In this document: piece after piece, positions 17,111-24,821 of the stretch | Layout: each line of letters opens with the position of its first letter | Numbering within the stretch: position 1 is the stretch's first letter | Assembly (NCBI GenBank): GCA_964451785.1 | Contig: CAYVJG010000002.1 | Span: 57,204-121,203, forward strand | DNA length: 64,000 nucleotides | Reading direction: 5' to 3' | DNA from: JAJYSO01 sp964451785 | GTDB lineage: Bacteria > Bacteroidota > Bacteroidia > Flavobacteriales > Flavobacteriaceae | The notes under the pieces: model-generated | Told to the model about the DNA's origin: nothing | What the model saw: only the letters and a program-made list of their open reading frames with translations | Database searches by the model: none | Translations under genes and position numbers: made by a program

Positions 17111-19963
17111 ATGCCTAAAAACGATTCTTTAAAGAGCATTTTGATTATTGGTTCAGGACCAATCGTTATTGGTCAAGCTTGCGAATTTGATTATTCTGGT
17201 TCACAATCTTTGCGTTCATTGCGCGAAGATGGAATTGAAACCATCTTAATCAATTCAAATCCAGCTACCATCATGACTGACCCTTCAATGGCTGACAAAG
17301 TCTATTTAAAGCCATTGACCACAAAATCTATTGTCGAAATTCTTAAAGAAAATCCACAAATTGATGCTGTACTGCCTACTATGGGAGGGCAAACAGCTCT
17401 TAACTTAGCTATCGAAGCCGATGAAAAAGGAATTTGGGAAGATTTTAATGTTAGCCTAATCGGTGTTGATATTGATGCCATTAATATCACCGAAGATCGC
17501 GAGCAATTTAAAGAATTAATGCAAAAAATAGGCGTTCCTGTAGCGCCAGCAAAAACAGCAAAATCAATACTAGAAGGTAAAGAAATTGCTCAAGAATTCG
17601 GTTTGCCGCTTCTTATCCGCGCCTCATATACCTTAGGTGGTGCCGGCGCTGCTTTAGTACACACCCAAGAAGAATTTGATGAAGCTTTAGCTCGTGGTTT
17701 AGAAATCTCTCCTATTCACGAAGTGCTTATTGACAAAGCTTTACAAGGGTGGAAAGAATATGAGCTCGAACTCCTTCGCGACAAAAATGACAACGTAGCT
17801 ATCATCTGTACGGTTGAAAATATGGATCCTATGGGGATTCATACCGGAGATTCCATTACCGTAGCTCCTGCTATGACTTTAAGTGATACCACTTTTCAAC
17901 GCATGCGCGATCTAGCCATTAAAATGATTCGCAACATCGGACAATTTGCTGGAGGTTGTAATGTTCAATTTTCAGTGAGTCCTGATGAAAAAGAAGATAT
18001 CATCGCTATTGAAATTAACCCGCGTGTATCGCGCTCTTCTGCATTAGCTTCTAAAGCTACCGGTTATCCTATCGCTAAAGTGGCTACTAAATTGGCTTTA
18101 GGCTATACTTTAGATGAGCTTGAAAATCAAATCACTAAAAAAACTTCTGCCTTTTTTGAGCCGAGTTTAGATTATGTCATCGTTAAAATTCCACGTTGGA
18201 ACTTTGACAAATTTGAAGGATCAGACCGTACTTTAGGTCCACAAATGAAAGCTGTAGGTGAAGTTATGGGTATTGGACGCTCATTTCAAGAAGCCCTTCA
18301 CAAAGCCACTCAATCACTCGAAATTAAACGCAACGGCTTAGGAGCTGACGGCAAAGGTTATACAGATTATGAAACTATAGTTGACAAACTCAAAAACCCT
18401 AGTTGGGATCGCGTATTTGTTATCTATGACGCTATTCAAGCGGGTATTCCGTTGAGCAGTATCCACGAGATTACCAAAATTGACATGTGGTTCCTCAATC
18501 AATTTGCTGAACTCGATAGCATCGAAAAAGAAATTAGTAAATTCACCATTGATACCCTTGATCGCGACTTGTTATTAGAAGCAAAGCAAAAAGGATTTGC
18601 AGACAGACAAATCGCTCATATGCTTAAATGCCTCGAGAGTCAGGTGTATACAAAACGTGAAGAATTAAACATCAATCGCGTTTATAAAATGGTAGATACT
18701 TGTGCCGCTGAATTTGTAGCACAAACACCTTACTACTACTCTACTTTTGAGAACGATATGCAGTTAGCCGATGGCCAAGCTTTTACCGCTACTGAAAGCC
18801 ACCGCAGTGATCGCAAAAAAATTATCGTTCTCGGATCGGGCCCTAACCGAATTGGACAAGGTATTGAATTTGACTACTGCTGTGTACACGGTGTATTAGC
18901 CGCTGAAGAATGTGGTTATGAAACTATCATGATCAACTGTAACCCCGAAACGGTTTCAACTGATTTTGACACTGCTGATAAATTGTATTTTGAACCGGTA
19001 TTTTGGGAACACATTTACGACATCATCCGCCACGAACAACCCGAAGGCGTTATCGTTCAACTCGGTGGTCAAACCGCTTTAAAATTAGCTGAAAAATTAG
19101 AGCGCTACGGTATCAAAATTATCGGAACAAGCTATGAAGCCTTAGATTTAGCCGAAGATCGCGGTAAATTCTCTACGCTTCTTAAAGAAAATAATATTCC
19201 TTATCCGGAATTTGGAACCGCTGAAACAGCCGAAGAAGCTTTAGAATTAGCTGACCAATTAGATTTTCCTATTCTCGTACGCCCTTCATATGTACTCGGC
19301 GGACAGGGTATGAAGATCGTTATCAATAAAGAAGAACTAGAGGCTCATGTGGTTGATTTGTTTCAAAAAATGCCTGACAACGTCTTATTGCTTGACCGTT
19401 ATTTAGATGGTGCTATTGAAGCTGAAGCTGACGCCATTTGTGATGGTGAAAATGTTTACATCATCGGCATCATGGAACACATTGAACCTTGCGGGGTGCA
19501 CTCTGGTGATTCAAATGCTTTATTGCCTGCCTTTACCTTAGGTGACTTGGTTATTCAACAAATTAAAGATCACACTGAAAAAATTGCAGTAGAGCTTAAA
19601 ACTGTTGGATTAATCAATGTTCAATTCGCTATTAAAGATAACAAAGTGTATATCATTGAGGCTAATCCACGTGCATCGCGTACCGTTCCATTTATCTCTA
19701 AAGCTTATGGAGAACCCTACGTAAACTATGCTACTAAAGTGATGCTAGGCCATAAAAAAGTGACTGATTTTGACTTTAAACCGCATTTAGATGGCTATGC
19801 CATTAAACGCCCAGTCTTCTCTTTTGATAAGTTCCCTCATGTCAACAAACAATTGGGTCCTGAAATGAAAAGTACTGGTGAGAGCATCTTATTTATCGAT
19901 GATTTAAGAGATGATACTTTTTACGACCTCTACGCACGTCGCAAAATGTATTTAACTCGCTAG
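17111..19963 (+). CDS. carB: Carbamoyl phosphate synthase large subunit, lacking the allosteric domain
   Basis: A 950-residue ATP-grasp enzyme that makes carbamoyl phosphate from bicarbonate, ammonia (delivered by CarA) and two ATP, for pyrimidines and arginine. Two homologous synthetase halves are complete: the first from IIGSGPIVIGQACEFDYSG, the second from VLGSGPNRIGQGIEFDYCC near residue 577, with an oligomerisation region between. The protein ends at the close of the second ATP-grasp half; the C-terminal MGS-like domain of about 120 residues (binding UMP and ornithine in E. coli, 1073 residues in all) is missing. The stop is followed directly by a terminator, so this is the natural end. 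carA is 23 kb away. Confidence 0.97.
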   Translation: MPKNDSLKSILIIGSGPIVIGQACEFDYSGSQSLRSLREDGIETILINSNPATIMTDPSMADKVYLKPLTTKSIVEILKENPQIDAVLPTMGGQTALNLAIEADEKGIWEDFNVSLIGVDIDAINITEDREQFKELMQKIGVPVAPAKTAKSILEGKEIAQEFGLPLLIRASYTLGGAGAALVHTQEEFDEALARGLEISPIHEVLIDKALQGWKEYELELLRDKNDNVAIICTVENMDPMGIHTGDSITVAPAMTLSDTTFQRMRDLAIKMIRNIGQFAGGCNVQFSVSPDEKEDIIAIEINPRVSRSSALASKATGYPIAKVATKLALGYTLDELENQITKKTSAFFEPSLDYVIVKIPRWNFDKFEGSDRTLGPQMKAVGEVMGIGRSFQEALHKATQSLEIKRNGLGADGKGYTDYETIVDKLKNPSWDRVFVIYDAIQAGIPLSSIHEITKIDMWFLNQFAELDSIEKEISKFTIDTLDRDLLLEAKQKGFADRQIAHMLKCLESQVYTKREELNINRVYKMVDTCAAEFVAQTPYYYSTFENDMQLADGQAFTATESHRSDRKKIIVLGSGPNRIGQGIEFDYCCVHGVLAAEECGYETIMINCNPETVSTDFDTADKLYFEPVFWEHIYDIIRHEQPEGVIVQLGGQTALKLAEKLERYGIKIIGTSYEALDLAEDRGKFSTLLKENNIPYPEFGTAETAEEALELADQLDFPILVRPSYVLGGQGMKIVINKEELEAHVVDLFQKMPDNVLLLDRYLDGAIEAEADAICDGENVYIIGIMEHIEPCGVHSGDSNALLPAFTLGDLVIQQIKDHTEKIAVELKTVGLINVQFAIKDNKVYIIEANPRASRTVPFISKAYGEPYVNYATKVMLGHKKVTDFDFKPHLDGYAIKRPVFSFDKFPHVNKQLGPEMKSTGESILFIDDLRDDTFYDLYARRKMYLTR

Positions 19964-19984
19964 TCTAATCGTGTTATATATTTT

Positions 19985-20022
19985 AAAAAGGTCTATGATT
20001 TTTAAGAGTCATAGACCTTTTT
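19985..20022 (+). terminator. Terminator of carB
   Basis: Perfect 14-base-pair stem AAAAAGGTCTATGA with TCATAGACCTTTTT, 10-base loop, then T-run. Confidence 0.92.
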
Positions 20023-20086
20023 TTAGTTTAACTCAGCATGTATACAGTTGCTTGCATTTACTACTTGAAGCTAAGGTTTGAAAAGG

Positions 20087-20119
20087 AACTTTCCTAAAGT
20101 TTTGAACTTTAGGAAAGTT
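20087..20119. repeat. Perfect 15-bp inverted repeat
   Basis: AACTTTCCTAAAGTT, a TTG loop, then AACTTTAGGAAAGTT. There is no T-run after it and the carB terminator is already complete upstream, so a second terminator is less likely than a repeat-family palindrome or a protein-binding site. Confidence 0.75.
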
Positions 20120-20164
20120 TAAAGCGATTATACCATAATGATTAAATTTTTAGTCTAGTTTATA

Positions 20165-20204
20165 TTATTTATATCGACACAACACTTTAGTTAACAAATT
20201 AATA
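20165..20204 (+). repeat. 40-bp direct repeat, copy 1
   Basis: Begins TTATTTATATCGACACAACA and ends CAAATTAATA; identical over all 40 bases to the copy 416 bases downstream. Flanking bases differ immediately on both sides. Confidence 0.9.
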
Positions 20205-20246
20205 GCACTCATGTCTCAGAGTTATTCCACTTCAACCTTTACTATT

Positions 20247-20454
20247 GAACTACTTCGTAGTTCTGTAGGATACGGTAATCTTAATGCCCCGAGCTGCACT
20301 CAGGGTTAATCAAATTCAACCATTACATGGTTGTAGATATAGACAAAAGTATGCTTTAAAAGGCCGAAGGTCTTTAATGTGATAAACCCTGTACAAACGA
20401 AGTGCAGTGCGGGGTAAGGTAGACCTCCCCCTTACCGCACCCCGAAAGGTGTTC
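20247..20454. repeat. Imperfect inverted-repeat element with nested hairpins
   Basis: The left arm (20247-20311) runs from GAACTACTTCGTAGTTC to CAGGGTTAATC. The right arm (20381-20454), read on the other strand, runs from GAACACCTTTCGGGGTG to CAGGGTTTATC. They share blocks such as CCCCG..CTGCACT and can be aligned end to end with small gaps. Nested stems include GAACTAC/GTAGTTC (20247-20263) and AAAGGCC/GGTCTTT (20359-20375, in the spacer). The right arm has a further GC-rich stem. It looks like two inverted copies of a REP-like unit, or a folded RNA. Confidence 0.65.
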
Positions 20455-20580
20455 AACAACAAAGGAAGTGTATAAATTATTATTAGTTGTAAATTGAGGT
20501 GTATAGTTGACTACTAAGTAAATCGCATACTGTCGCATATCCAAATAGATACCCACTTGGTACCTTCTCCGAAACTTTAG

Positions 20581-20620
20581 TTATTTATATCGACACAACA
20601 CTTTAGTTAACAAATTAATA
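20581..20620 (+). repeat. 40-bp direct repeat, copy 2
   Basis: Identical to the copy at 20165-20204. The two copies bracket the inverted-repeat element, giving a 416-bp period. Confidence 0.9.
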
Positions 20621-20721
20621 ATACAATGAGGCTACTGTCGAAATTGGACTATATAGTTTATCCATTCAGCATTACTATATAACTTAAATTAATTATATTA
20701 TTATTTATAACTGTATTAAGT

Positions 20722-20729
20722 TATATTTG
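20722..20729 (+). promoter_or_regulatory. Candidate -7 box upstream of the SatD gene
   Basis: TATATTTG matches TAnnTTTG but lies 228 bases before the ATG, so it would give a long leader or an unrelated transcript. Confidence 0.3.
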
Positions 20730-20957
20730 TATTTATAATCAAACCAAGTTATTAAGACCTTTAAACCATTAAGTTGAAACTAAAAACAAAGTTCTCTTTA
20801 CAATAAGCCGCTCCTCTGTAAGCCCTAGGAGCTAAAACAAATCAACTATAAAGTCATGGTTCAGTCAATTATAACCTCTTTAAACAAATACATTATTAAA
20901 AGTCATAAATTTATAATTATCCTTTGATAATTAATAGAATACAATTATTTTCGACTT

Positions 20958-21554
20958 ATGATTGCAATTATAACCGGCGATATTAAAAACTCTAGAACTC
21001 GACCCACTGAAGATTGGCTAGAAAAGTTAACTGCTTTTTTCAATCAGATAGGCGATTCCCCAAACATTTGGGAACTGTATCGCGGTGATGAATTTCAAAT
21101 CAAAGTTCCGCCTAAAAAAGCTTTGGAAATTGCCATTCACATCAAAGCCATAGTCAGAACAGTTAAAGGTTTAGATGTGAGGTTAGGTATAGGTTTAGGG
21201 TCAGAAGACTACAGTTCATCTCGAATTACACAATGCAATGGTACGGCTTATATCCATTCTGGTCATGTATTTGAAGACACTAAATCTGAAGGAATCAATC
21301 TCAAAATAAAAACCGATTCGAAAATACTAGACAGTCAGTTGAATTTAATGCTAAAATTTGGGTTGACATTTATGGATCACTGGCCAGTTACTTCTGCTAA
21401 AATGATTTGCTATATGTTTGACCACCCACAAGCTACACAAACCGAAGTCGCCCTACACTTTGAGGTCAGTCAACCTTATATAAGCCAACTTTTAAAGCGC
21501 TCTCACTATCACCTCATTCTAGAGCTTTTACAGTATTACCGCCAAAATAGCTAA
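20958..21554 (+). CDS. SatD family protein with C-terminal helix-turn-helix
   Basis: A 198-residue protein that begins MIAIITGDIKNSRTRP, the N-terminal pattern of SatD-type proteins. A nucleotidyl-cyclase-like alpha/beta region follows (ELYRGDEFQIKVPP, VRLGIGLGSEDY). The C-terminus (about 155-185) contains a helix-turn-helix, TEVALHFEVSQPYISQLLKR, so it probably binds DNA. SatD was first named in an acid-tolerance locus of Streptococcus mutans; its biochemical role is not known to me. The next gene, a DUF3307 membrane protein, starts one base after its stop, and I recall the same pair in other Bacteroidota. Confidence 0.82.
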   Translation: MIAIITGDIKNSRTRPTEDWLEKLTAFFNQIGDSPNIWELYRGDEFQIKVPPKKALEIAIHIKAIVRTVKGLDVRLGIGLGSEDYSSSRITQCNGTAYIHSGHVFEDTKSEGINLKIKTDSKILDSQLNLMLKFGLTFMDHWPVTSAKMICYMFDHPQATQTEVALHFEVSQPYISQLLKRSHYHLILELLQYYRQNS

Positions 21555-21555
21555 A

Positions 21556-22248
21556 ATGGATACCTTTTACGCTTTACTCATTGCTCATTTTGTTGGAGAC
21601 TTTATACTCCAGAGCAAACGCGGCATTCAAAATAAAGAAAGGTATAAGATTCGATCGCCTTATTTATACAAACACATACTTATACATTTCTTACTCATTT
21701 TATTATTAGCAGGTGATTTCAACATTTGGAAAATCGCTTTAATTGTAGCTGTTTCACACTACCTCATTGATCTAGCTAAACTTTACAGTCTTTCGCTAAC
21801 CTCTAAAAAACAATGGCCGTTTTTTGTCGATCAAGCACTACACTTACTTGTCATTATTGGAATATCCTATAACACGCAATTCGACCTCATCATCCAACAA
21901 CTCAGTACGCCTAATTTTGCTAAATTTATTTTAGCTTATTTATTTGTAAGCTTTCCCGCTGCTATTATCATCGATAAATGTTTAGTGGGTTGGTCTTTTG
22001 ACAATACAAAGCTTCCTTCCTTACCGCAAGCTGGCAAAATAATTGGTATTATTGAACGTTTTCTCATCGTCACTTTTATTCTATTCCAACAATGGGAAGC
22101 CATAGGTTTCTTAATCACGGCCAAATCGGTATTTAGATTTAATGACCTTAAACTAGCTAATCGTCAACTCAGTGAATATATTCTTATTGGTACACTACTC
22201 AGTTTTGCCATAGCCATTTTCACAGGTTTGTTAGTTGCATACCCATAA
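21556..22248 (+). CDS. DUF3307 membrane protein
   Basis: A 230-residue polytopic inner-membrane protein, about 6-7 helices. The N-terminal DUF3307 pattern is seen: LLIAHFVGDFILQSKRG, then YLYKHILIHFLL, SHYLIDLAKLY and FFVDQALHLLVI, with a series of conserved His and Asp residues (HFVGDF, HILIH, HYLID, DQALH) that could bind a metal or lie in a pore. The second half (about 130-225) is a further set of helices. It is translationally linked to the SatD gene (one-base gap). Function is unknown. Confidence 0.85.
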   Translation: MDTFYALLIAHFVGDFILQSKRGIQNKERYKIRSPYLYKHILIHFLLILLLAGDFNIWKIALIVAVSHYLIDLAKLYSLSLTSKKQWPFFVDQALHLLVIIGISYNTQFDLIIQQLSTPNFAKFILAYLFVSFPAAIIIDKCLVGWSFDNTKLPSLPQAGKIIGIIERFLIVTFILFQQWEAIGFLITAKSVFRFNDLKLANRQLSEYILIGTLLSFAIAIFTGLLVAYP

Positions 22249-22287
22249 AAATACAGCATACATTTTAAGGATATAGCCGCTATAAAT

Positions 22288-23535
22288 CTATTTAGCCTTC
22301 AACACTAAAGGCAAAAGGCGTTGATCACCATCTAAATTTTTAGGATTATCCAACTCTAACAGTTCAGTCAGCAATGGAAACACATGTATGTTTTTAAACG
22401 CATCGATTTGATTGTGCTTTTTAATTTGAGGGCCCCAACTCATAAAAAACGCTTGCATATCTGGTGTTTCAGCTGGCAAAAATCCATGAGATCCACGAGG
22501 AATAGCTCCTCCTCTTGAAAAATAATACGGAGCATGAGCAATCAAAACAATATCGCCCATACGGTTAAATCGATCTTCTTTTTTTGAAAAATGATAGCGC
22601 TCTGGCACTTCTGAGGCTAAATAGACCTCGTAGTTTTTGGCTTCTGTTTGATAATACGCTTTCACCGCATCTATCACGGCTTTATCACGCACAAAAACAC
22701 TGACATAAACGCCGTTATTCACTTCTTTGACCTGATAAGGGTTGTGTTGTGGTAAAGTAATAGGATGTTCAGTATCTAATTTTGTCATCCCATGATCAGA
22801 AACGACCACAAAATTTACAGGAAACTCTGTTTCTGCCACAGCTTCGGTTAATCTTTGCAAAGCAGCATCCACAAATTTTGCAGCATAGCGCGTTTCGAGC
22901 GCATCAGGACCAAAGCTGTGTCCGGCATGATCTACTTGTGGCATATAAAATGTTATCAAATGTGGCCGTTTTGCTTCTGGTAGTTCTAACCAGCTGACCA
23001 CTTGTTTTATACGTTTATCAATGCCTATTTTTTCAGAATACGGGTAAAAATAAGTCGGTAAATAACCGCCAATTGGTGCTTCAGATCCCGGCCAATAAAA
23101 ACAAGCGGTTAGCAATTGGTGCTGCTCTGCCCAACTCCAAATAGGAATTCCTCCATACCAAGCTGCATTTTTTACTGCTTTAGCATTGCCTAATGAATAA
23201 CTTTTATCCATTTTAGGATCATACATAGTATTACCTATCAATCCGTGATGTGGGGGAGTCAATCCTGTCACTAATGTATAGTGATTAGGAAAGGTAACAC
23301 TGGGGTATGAAGGAATCATCGCTGTAGCCCAAGTGCCTTTTCGACGTTGTGATTTTAAAAACTCTAAATCGAATTTATCAACATAATCATAGCGAAACCC
23401 ATCGATTGAAATCAATATTACATAAGGTTTATCCTGTTGACTTTTAGCATTTTCACGCTGGGGAATTGTAATTTCTTGTGCATGAATCATCGCACTCATC
23501 CCCCAAAACAAAGCAAAAAAAAGTAGTTTTTTCAT
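22288..23535 (-). CDS. Secreted type I phosphodiesterase / nucleotide pyrophosphatase, alkaline phosphatase superfamily
   Basis: A 415-residue protein with a signal peptide (MKKLLFFALFWGMSAMIHA). The alkaline-phosphatase-fold motifs are present: the first metal Asp in ISIDGFRYDY, the nucleophile Thr in YPSVTFPNHYTLVTG, then QVDHAGHSFGPD and VVSDHGMTKL with the remaining metal ligands, and RGSHGF near 360. This is the ectonucleotide pyrophosphatase/phosphodiesterase (NPP) family, which hydrolyses nucleotide or lipid phosphodiesters outside the cytoplasmic membrane using two zinc ions. It is convergent with the DUF3307 gene over 39 bases. Confidence 0.92.
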   Translation of the reverse strand: MKKLLFFALFWGMSAMIHAQEITIPQRENAKSQQDKPYVILISIDGFRYDYVDKFDLEFLKSQRRKGTWATAMIPSYPSVTFPNHYTLVTGLTPPHHGLIGNTMYDPKMDKSYSLGNAKAVKNAAWYGGIPIWSWAEQHQLLTACFYWPGSEAPIGGYLPTYFYPYSEKIGIDKRIKQVVSWLELPEAKRPHLITFYMPQVDHAGHSFGPDALETRYAAKFVDAALQRLTEAVAETEFPVNFVVVSDHGMTKLDTEHPITLPQHNPYQVKEVNNGVYVSVFVRDKAVIDAVKAYYQTEAKNYEVYLASEVPERYHFSKKEDRFNRMGDIVLIAHAPYYFSRGGAIPRGSHGFLPAETPDMQAFFMSWGPQIKKHNQIDAFKNIHVFPLLTELLELDNPKNLDGDQRLLPLVLKAK

Positions 23536-23652
23536 AATTGCAAGATAACTTGTCTGAATAGCGTAAAGATAAGAAGAACTGAATAGGCACTAGCGCTATT
23601 ATAAAGCTATTTTAAAAACAAGTATTTTATAACGCACTAAGATTTTCTAAGT

Positions 23653-23660
23653 TATCTTTG
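23653..23660 (+). promoter_or_regulatory. Candidate -7 box for the DUF423 gene
   Basis: TATCTTTG matches TAnnTTTG and lies 19 bases before the ATG. Confidence 0.5.
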
Positions 23661-23679
23661 TTGTACAAAACTACGTTTT

Positions 23680-24060
23680 ATGCAAACTACACTACTCATT
23701 TTCGCAACAGTTTACGGTGTATTATCCGTAATCTTAGGCGCTTTTGCTGCTCATTTATTGAAAAAAAAATTCACCGTTGATCAACTAGAAAGCTTTCAAA
23801 CGGGCGTTAAATATCAAATTTATCACGCCATAACATTACTCATCATAGGACTTGAAATCCCCATAACTTCAGGCCTATTAACCACAGTGGCATGGTGTTT
23901 TATAGCAGGTACATTCCTGTTTTCATTTAGCATTTACGGCTTGTGTATCTCATCTGCTATAGGCAAAAAGTTGCGCTTTTTAGGCCCTATCACCCCACTT
24001 GGTGGGTTGCTACTAATTATAGGTTGGTGCTGTTTATTAATTCACTTTATAGGTGTTTAA
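23680..24060 (+). CDS. DUF423 (YgdD-type) membrane protein
   Basis: A 126-residue protein with four hydrophobic helices. The family pattern is clear: GAFAAHLLKKKF, then TGVKYQIYHAITLLIIG, FLFSFSIYGL and ITPLGGLLLIIGW. The role of DUF423 proteins is unknown. Its last codon overlaps the stop of the convergent RNA methyltransferase gene by 4 bases. Confidence 0.9.
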   Translation: MQTTLLIFATVYGVLSVILGAFAAHLLKKKFTVDQLESFQTGVKYQIYHAITLLIIGLEIPITSGLLTTVAWCFIAGTFLFSFSIYGLCISSAIGKKLRFLGPITPLGGLLLIIGWCCLLIHFIGV

Positions 24061-24785
24061 ATTTTATCACGCATAAACTCATTGAGCGAAATGGCCGTAG
24101 CCGTAGCCACGTTAAGGCTTTCTGTGGCTTGAATTTTACCGAATTGAGGGATAGCTATTTTTTGGGTAACTAACGTTTCAACTTCGGCTGACACACCATT
24201 GGCTTCATTACCCATAACCACAATCGCTTCGGCTGGCAAACTCTGTTTATAAATCGATTTCCCATTCATAAAAGTCCCGTAAACAGGACGTTTTGTATTC
24301 TTTAAAAATTTAGGTAAATCGGTATAAATTACCTGCACTCGCGTAATAGACCCCATTGTAGCCTGTACCGTTTTAGGATTATAACAATCAACTGTATCTT
24401 GTGAGCAAATGAGCTGCTTCACCCCAAACCAATCACAAAGCCGAATAATAGTTCCTAAATTTCCAGGATCACGCACGCCATCAAGCGCCACTGTCAATCC
24501 GGTATCCCGTATAGAGTGAGGAGCCGGTATTTTAAACACACCTAACACCGTTTGCGGCGTTTTGAGTTGGCTTATTTTTTTTAATTCAGATTCATCTACT
24601 AATTGATAAGGACGATCAGCCGTATACAAAATATCGGCTGTAGTATATAACTGTTCCAACTCTAAATCAGAATTTAAAAACTCTTTCACAGTTTTAATCC
24701 CTTCAGCAAAAAATAATTGATACTTTTTGCGGTATTTTTTTTGATTCAGTTGGTTTATTAGTTTAATTTGATTTTTGCTGAGCAT
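24057..24785 (-). CDS. TrmH/SpoU family RNA 2'-O-methyltransferase
   Basis: A 242-residue SPOUT-class methyltransferase that uses S-adenosylmethionine to methylate a ribose in tRNA or rRNA. The three family motifs are present: LDGVRDPGNLGTIIRLCDWF (about 99-118), VVMGNEANGVS (near 191), and ESLNVATATAISLNEFMR at the C-terminus, which form the trefoil knot. An N-terminal substrate-binding segment (about 1-90) precedes them. The exact target nucleotide cannot be decided. It is divergent from tamL, with a shared 36-base region. Confidence 0.93.
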   Translation of the reverse strand: MLSKNQIKLINQLNQKKYRKKYQLFFAEGIKTVKEFLNSDLELEQLYTTADILYTADRPYQLVDESELKKISQLKTPQTVLGVFKIPAPHSIRDTGLTVALDGVRDPGNLGTIIRLCDWFGVKQLICSQDTVDCYNPKTVQATMGSITRVQVIYTDLPKFLKNTKRPVYGTFMNGKSIYKQSLPAEAIVVMGNEANGVSAEVETLVTQKIAIPQFGKIQATESLNVATATAISLNEFMRDKI

Positions 24786-24793
24786 AAAAACCG

Positions 24794-24801
24794 TAATTTT
24801 G
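24794..24801 (+). promoter_or_regulatory. Candidate -7 box for tamL
   Basis: TAATTTTG matches TAnnTTTG, 20 bases before the tamL ATG; TTTG motifs lie 16 and 23 bases upstream of it. Confidence 0.5.
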
Positions 24802-24821
24802 ACCCTTAAATTAATTCTTTT

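Larger units (their letters stand above)
20023..20957. other. Gene-free 0.9-kb stretch with repeats and hairpins
   Basis: No credible open frame is found on either strand. It holds a perfect 15-base-pair hairpin, two copies of a 40-bp direct repeat, a pair of diverged inverted repeats and several small hairpins, all listed separately. The middle part is clearly richer in G and C than its surroundings. The last 240 bases before the SatD gene are plain AT-rich DNA with one promoter-like box. Confidence 0.8.

Noticed and set aside
17111..19963. CarB truncated by a frameshift
   Set aside because: A strong terminator follows the stop at once, and no MGS-like sequence is found in other frames downstream.
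20247..20454. Possible group II intron or rRNA fragment
   Set aside because: The folded arms do not show a domain V-like hairpin or any conserved rRNA core, and no reverse transcriptase remains nearby.
20374..20556. 60-codon open frame on the minus strand within the repeat element
   Set aside because: It runs through the inverted-repeat arms, its composition does not look like protein, and a structural reason explains the sequence better.
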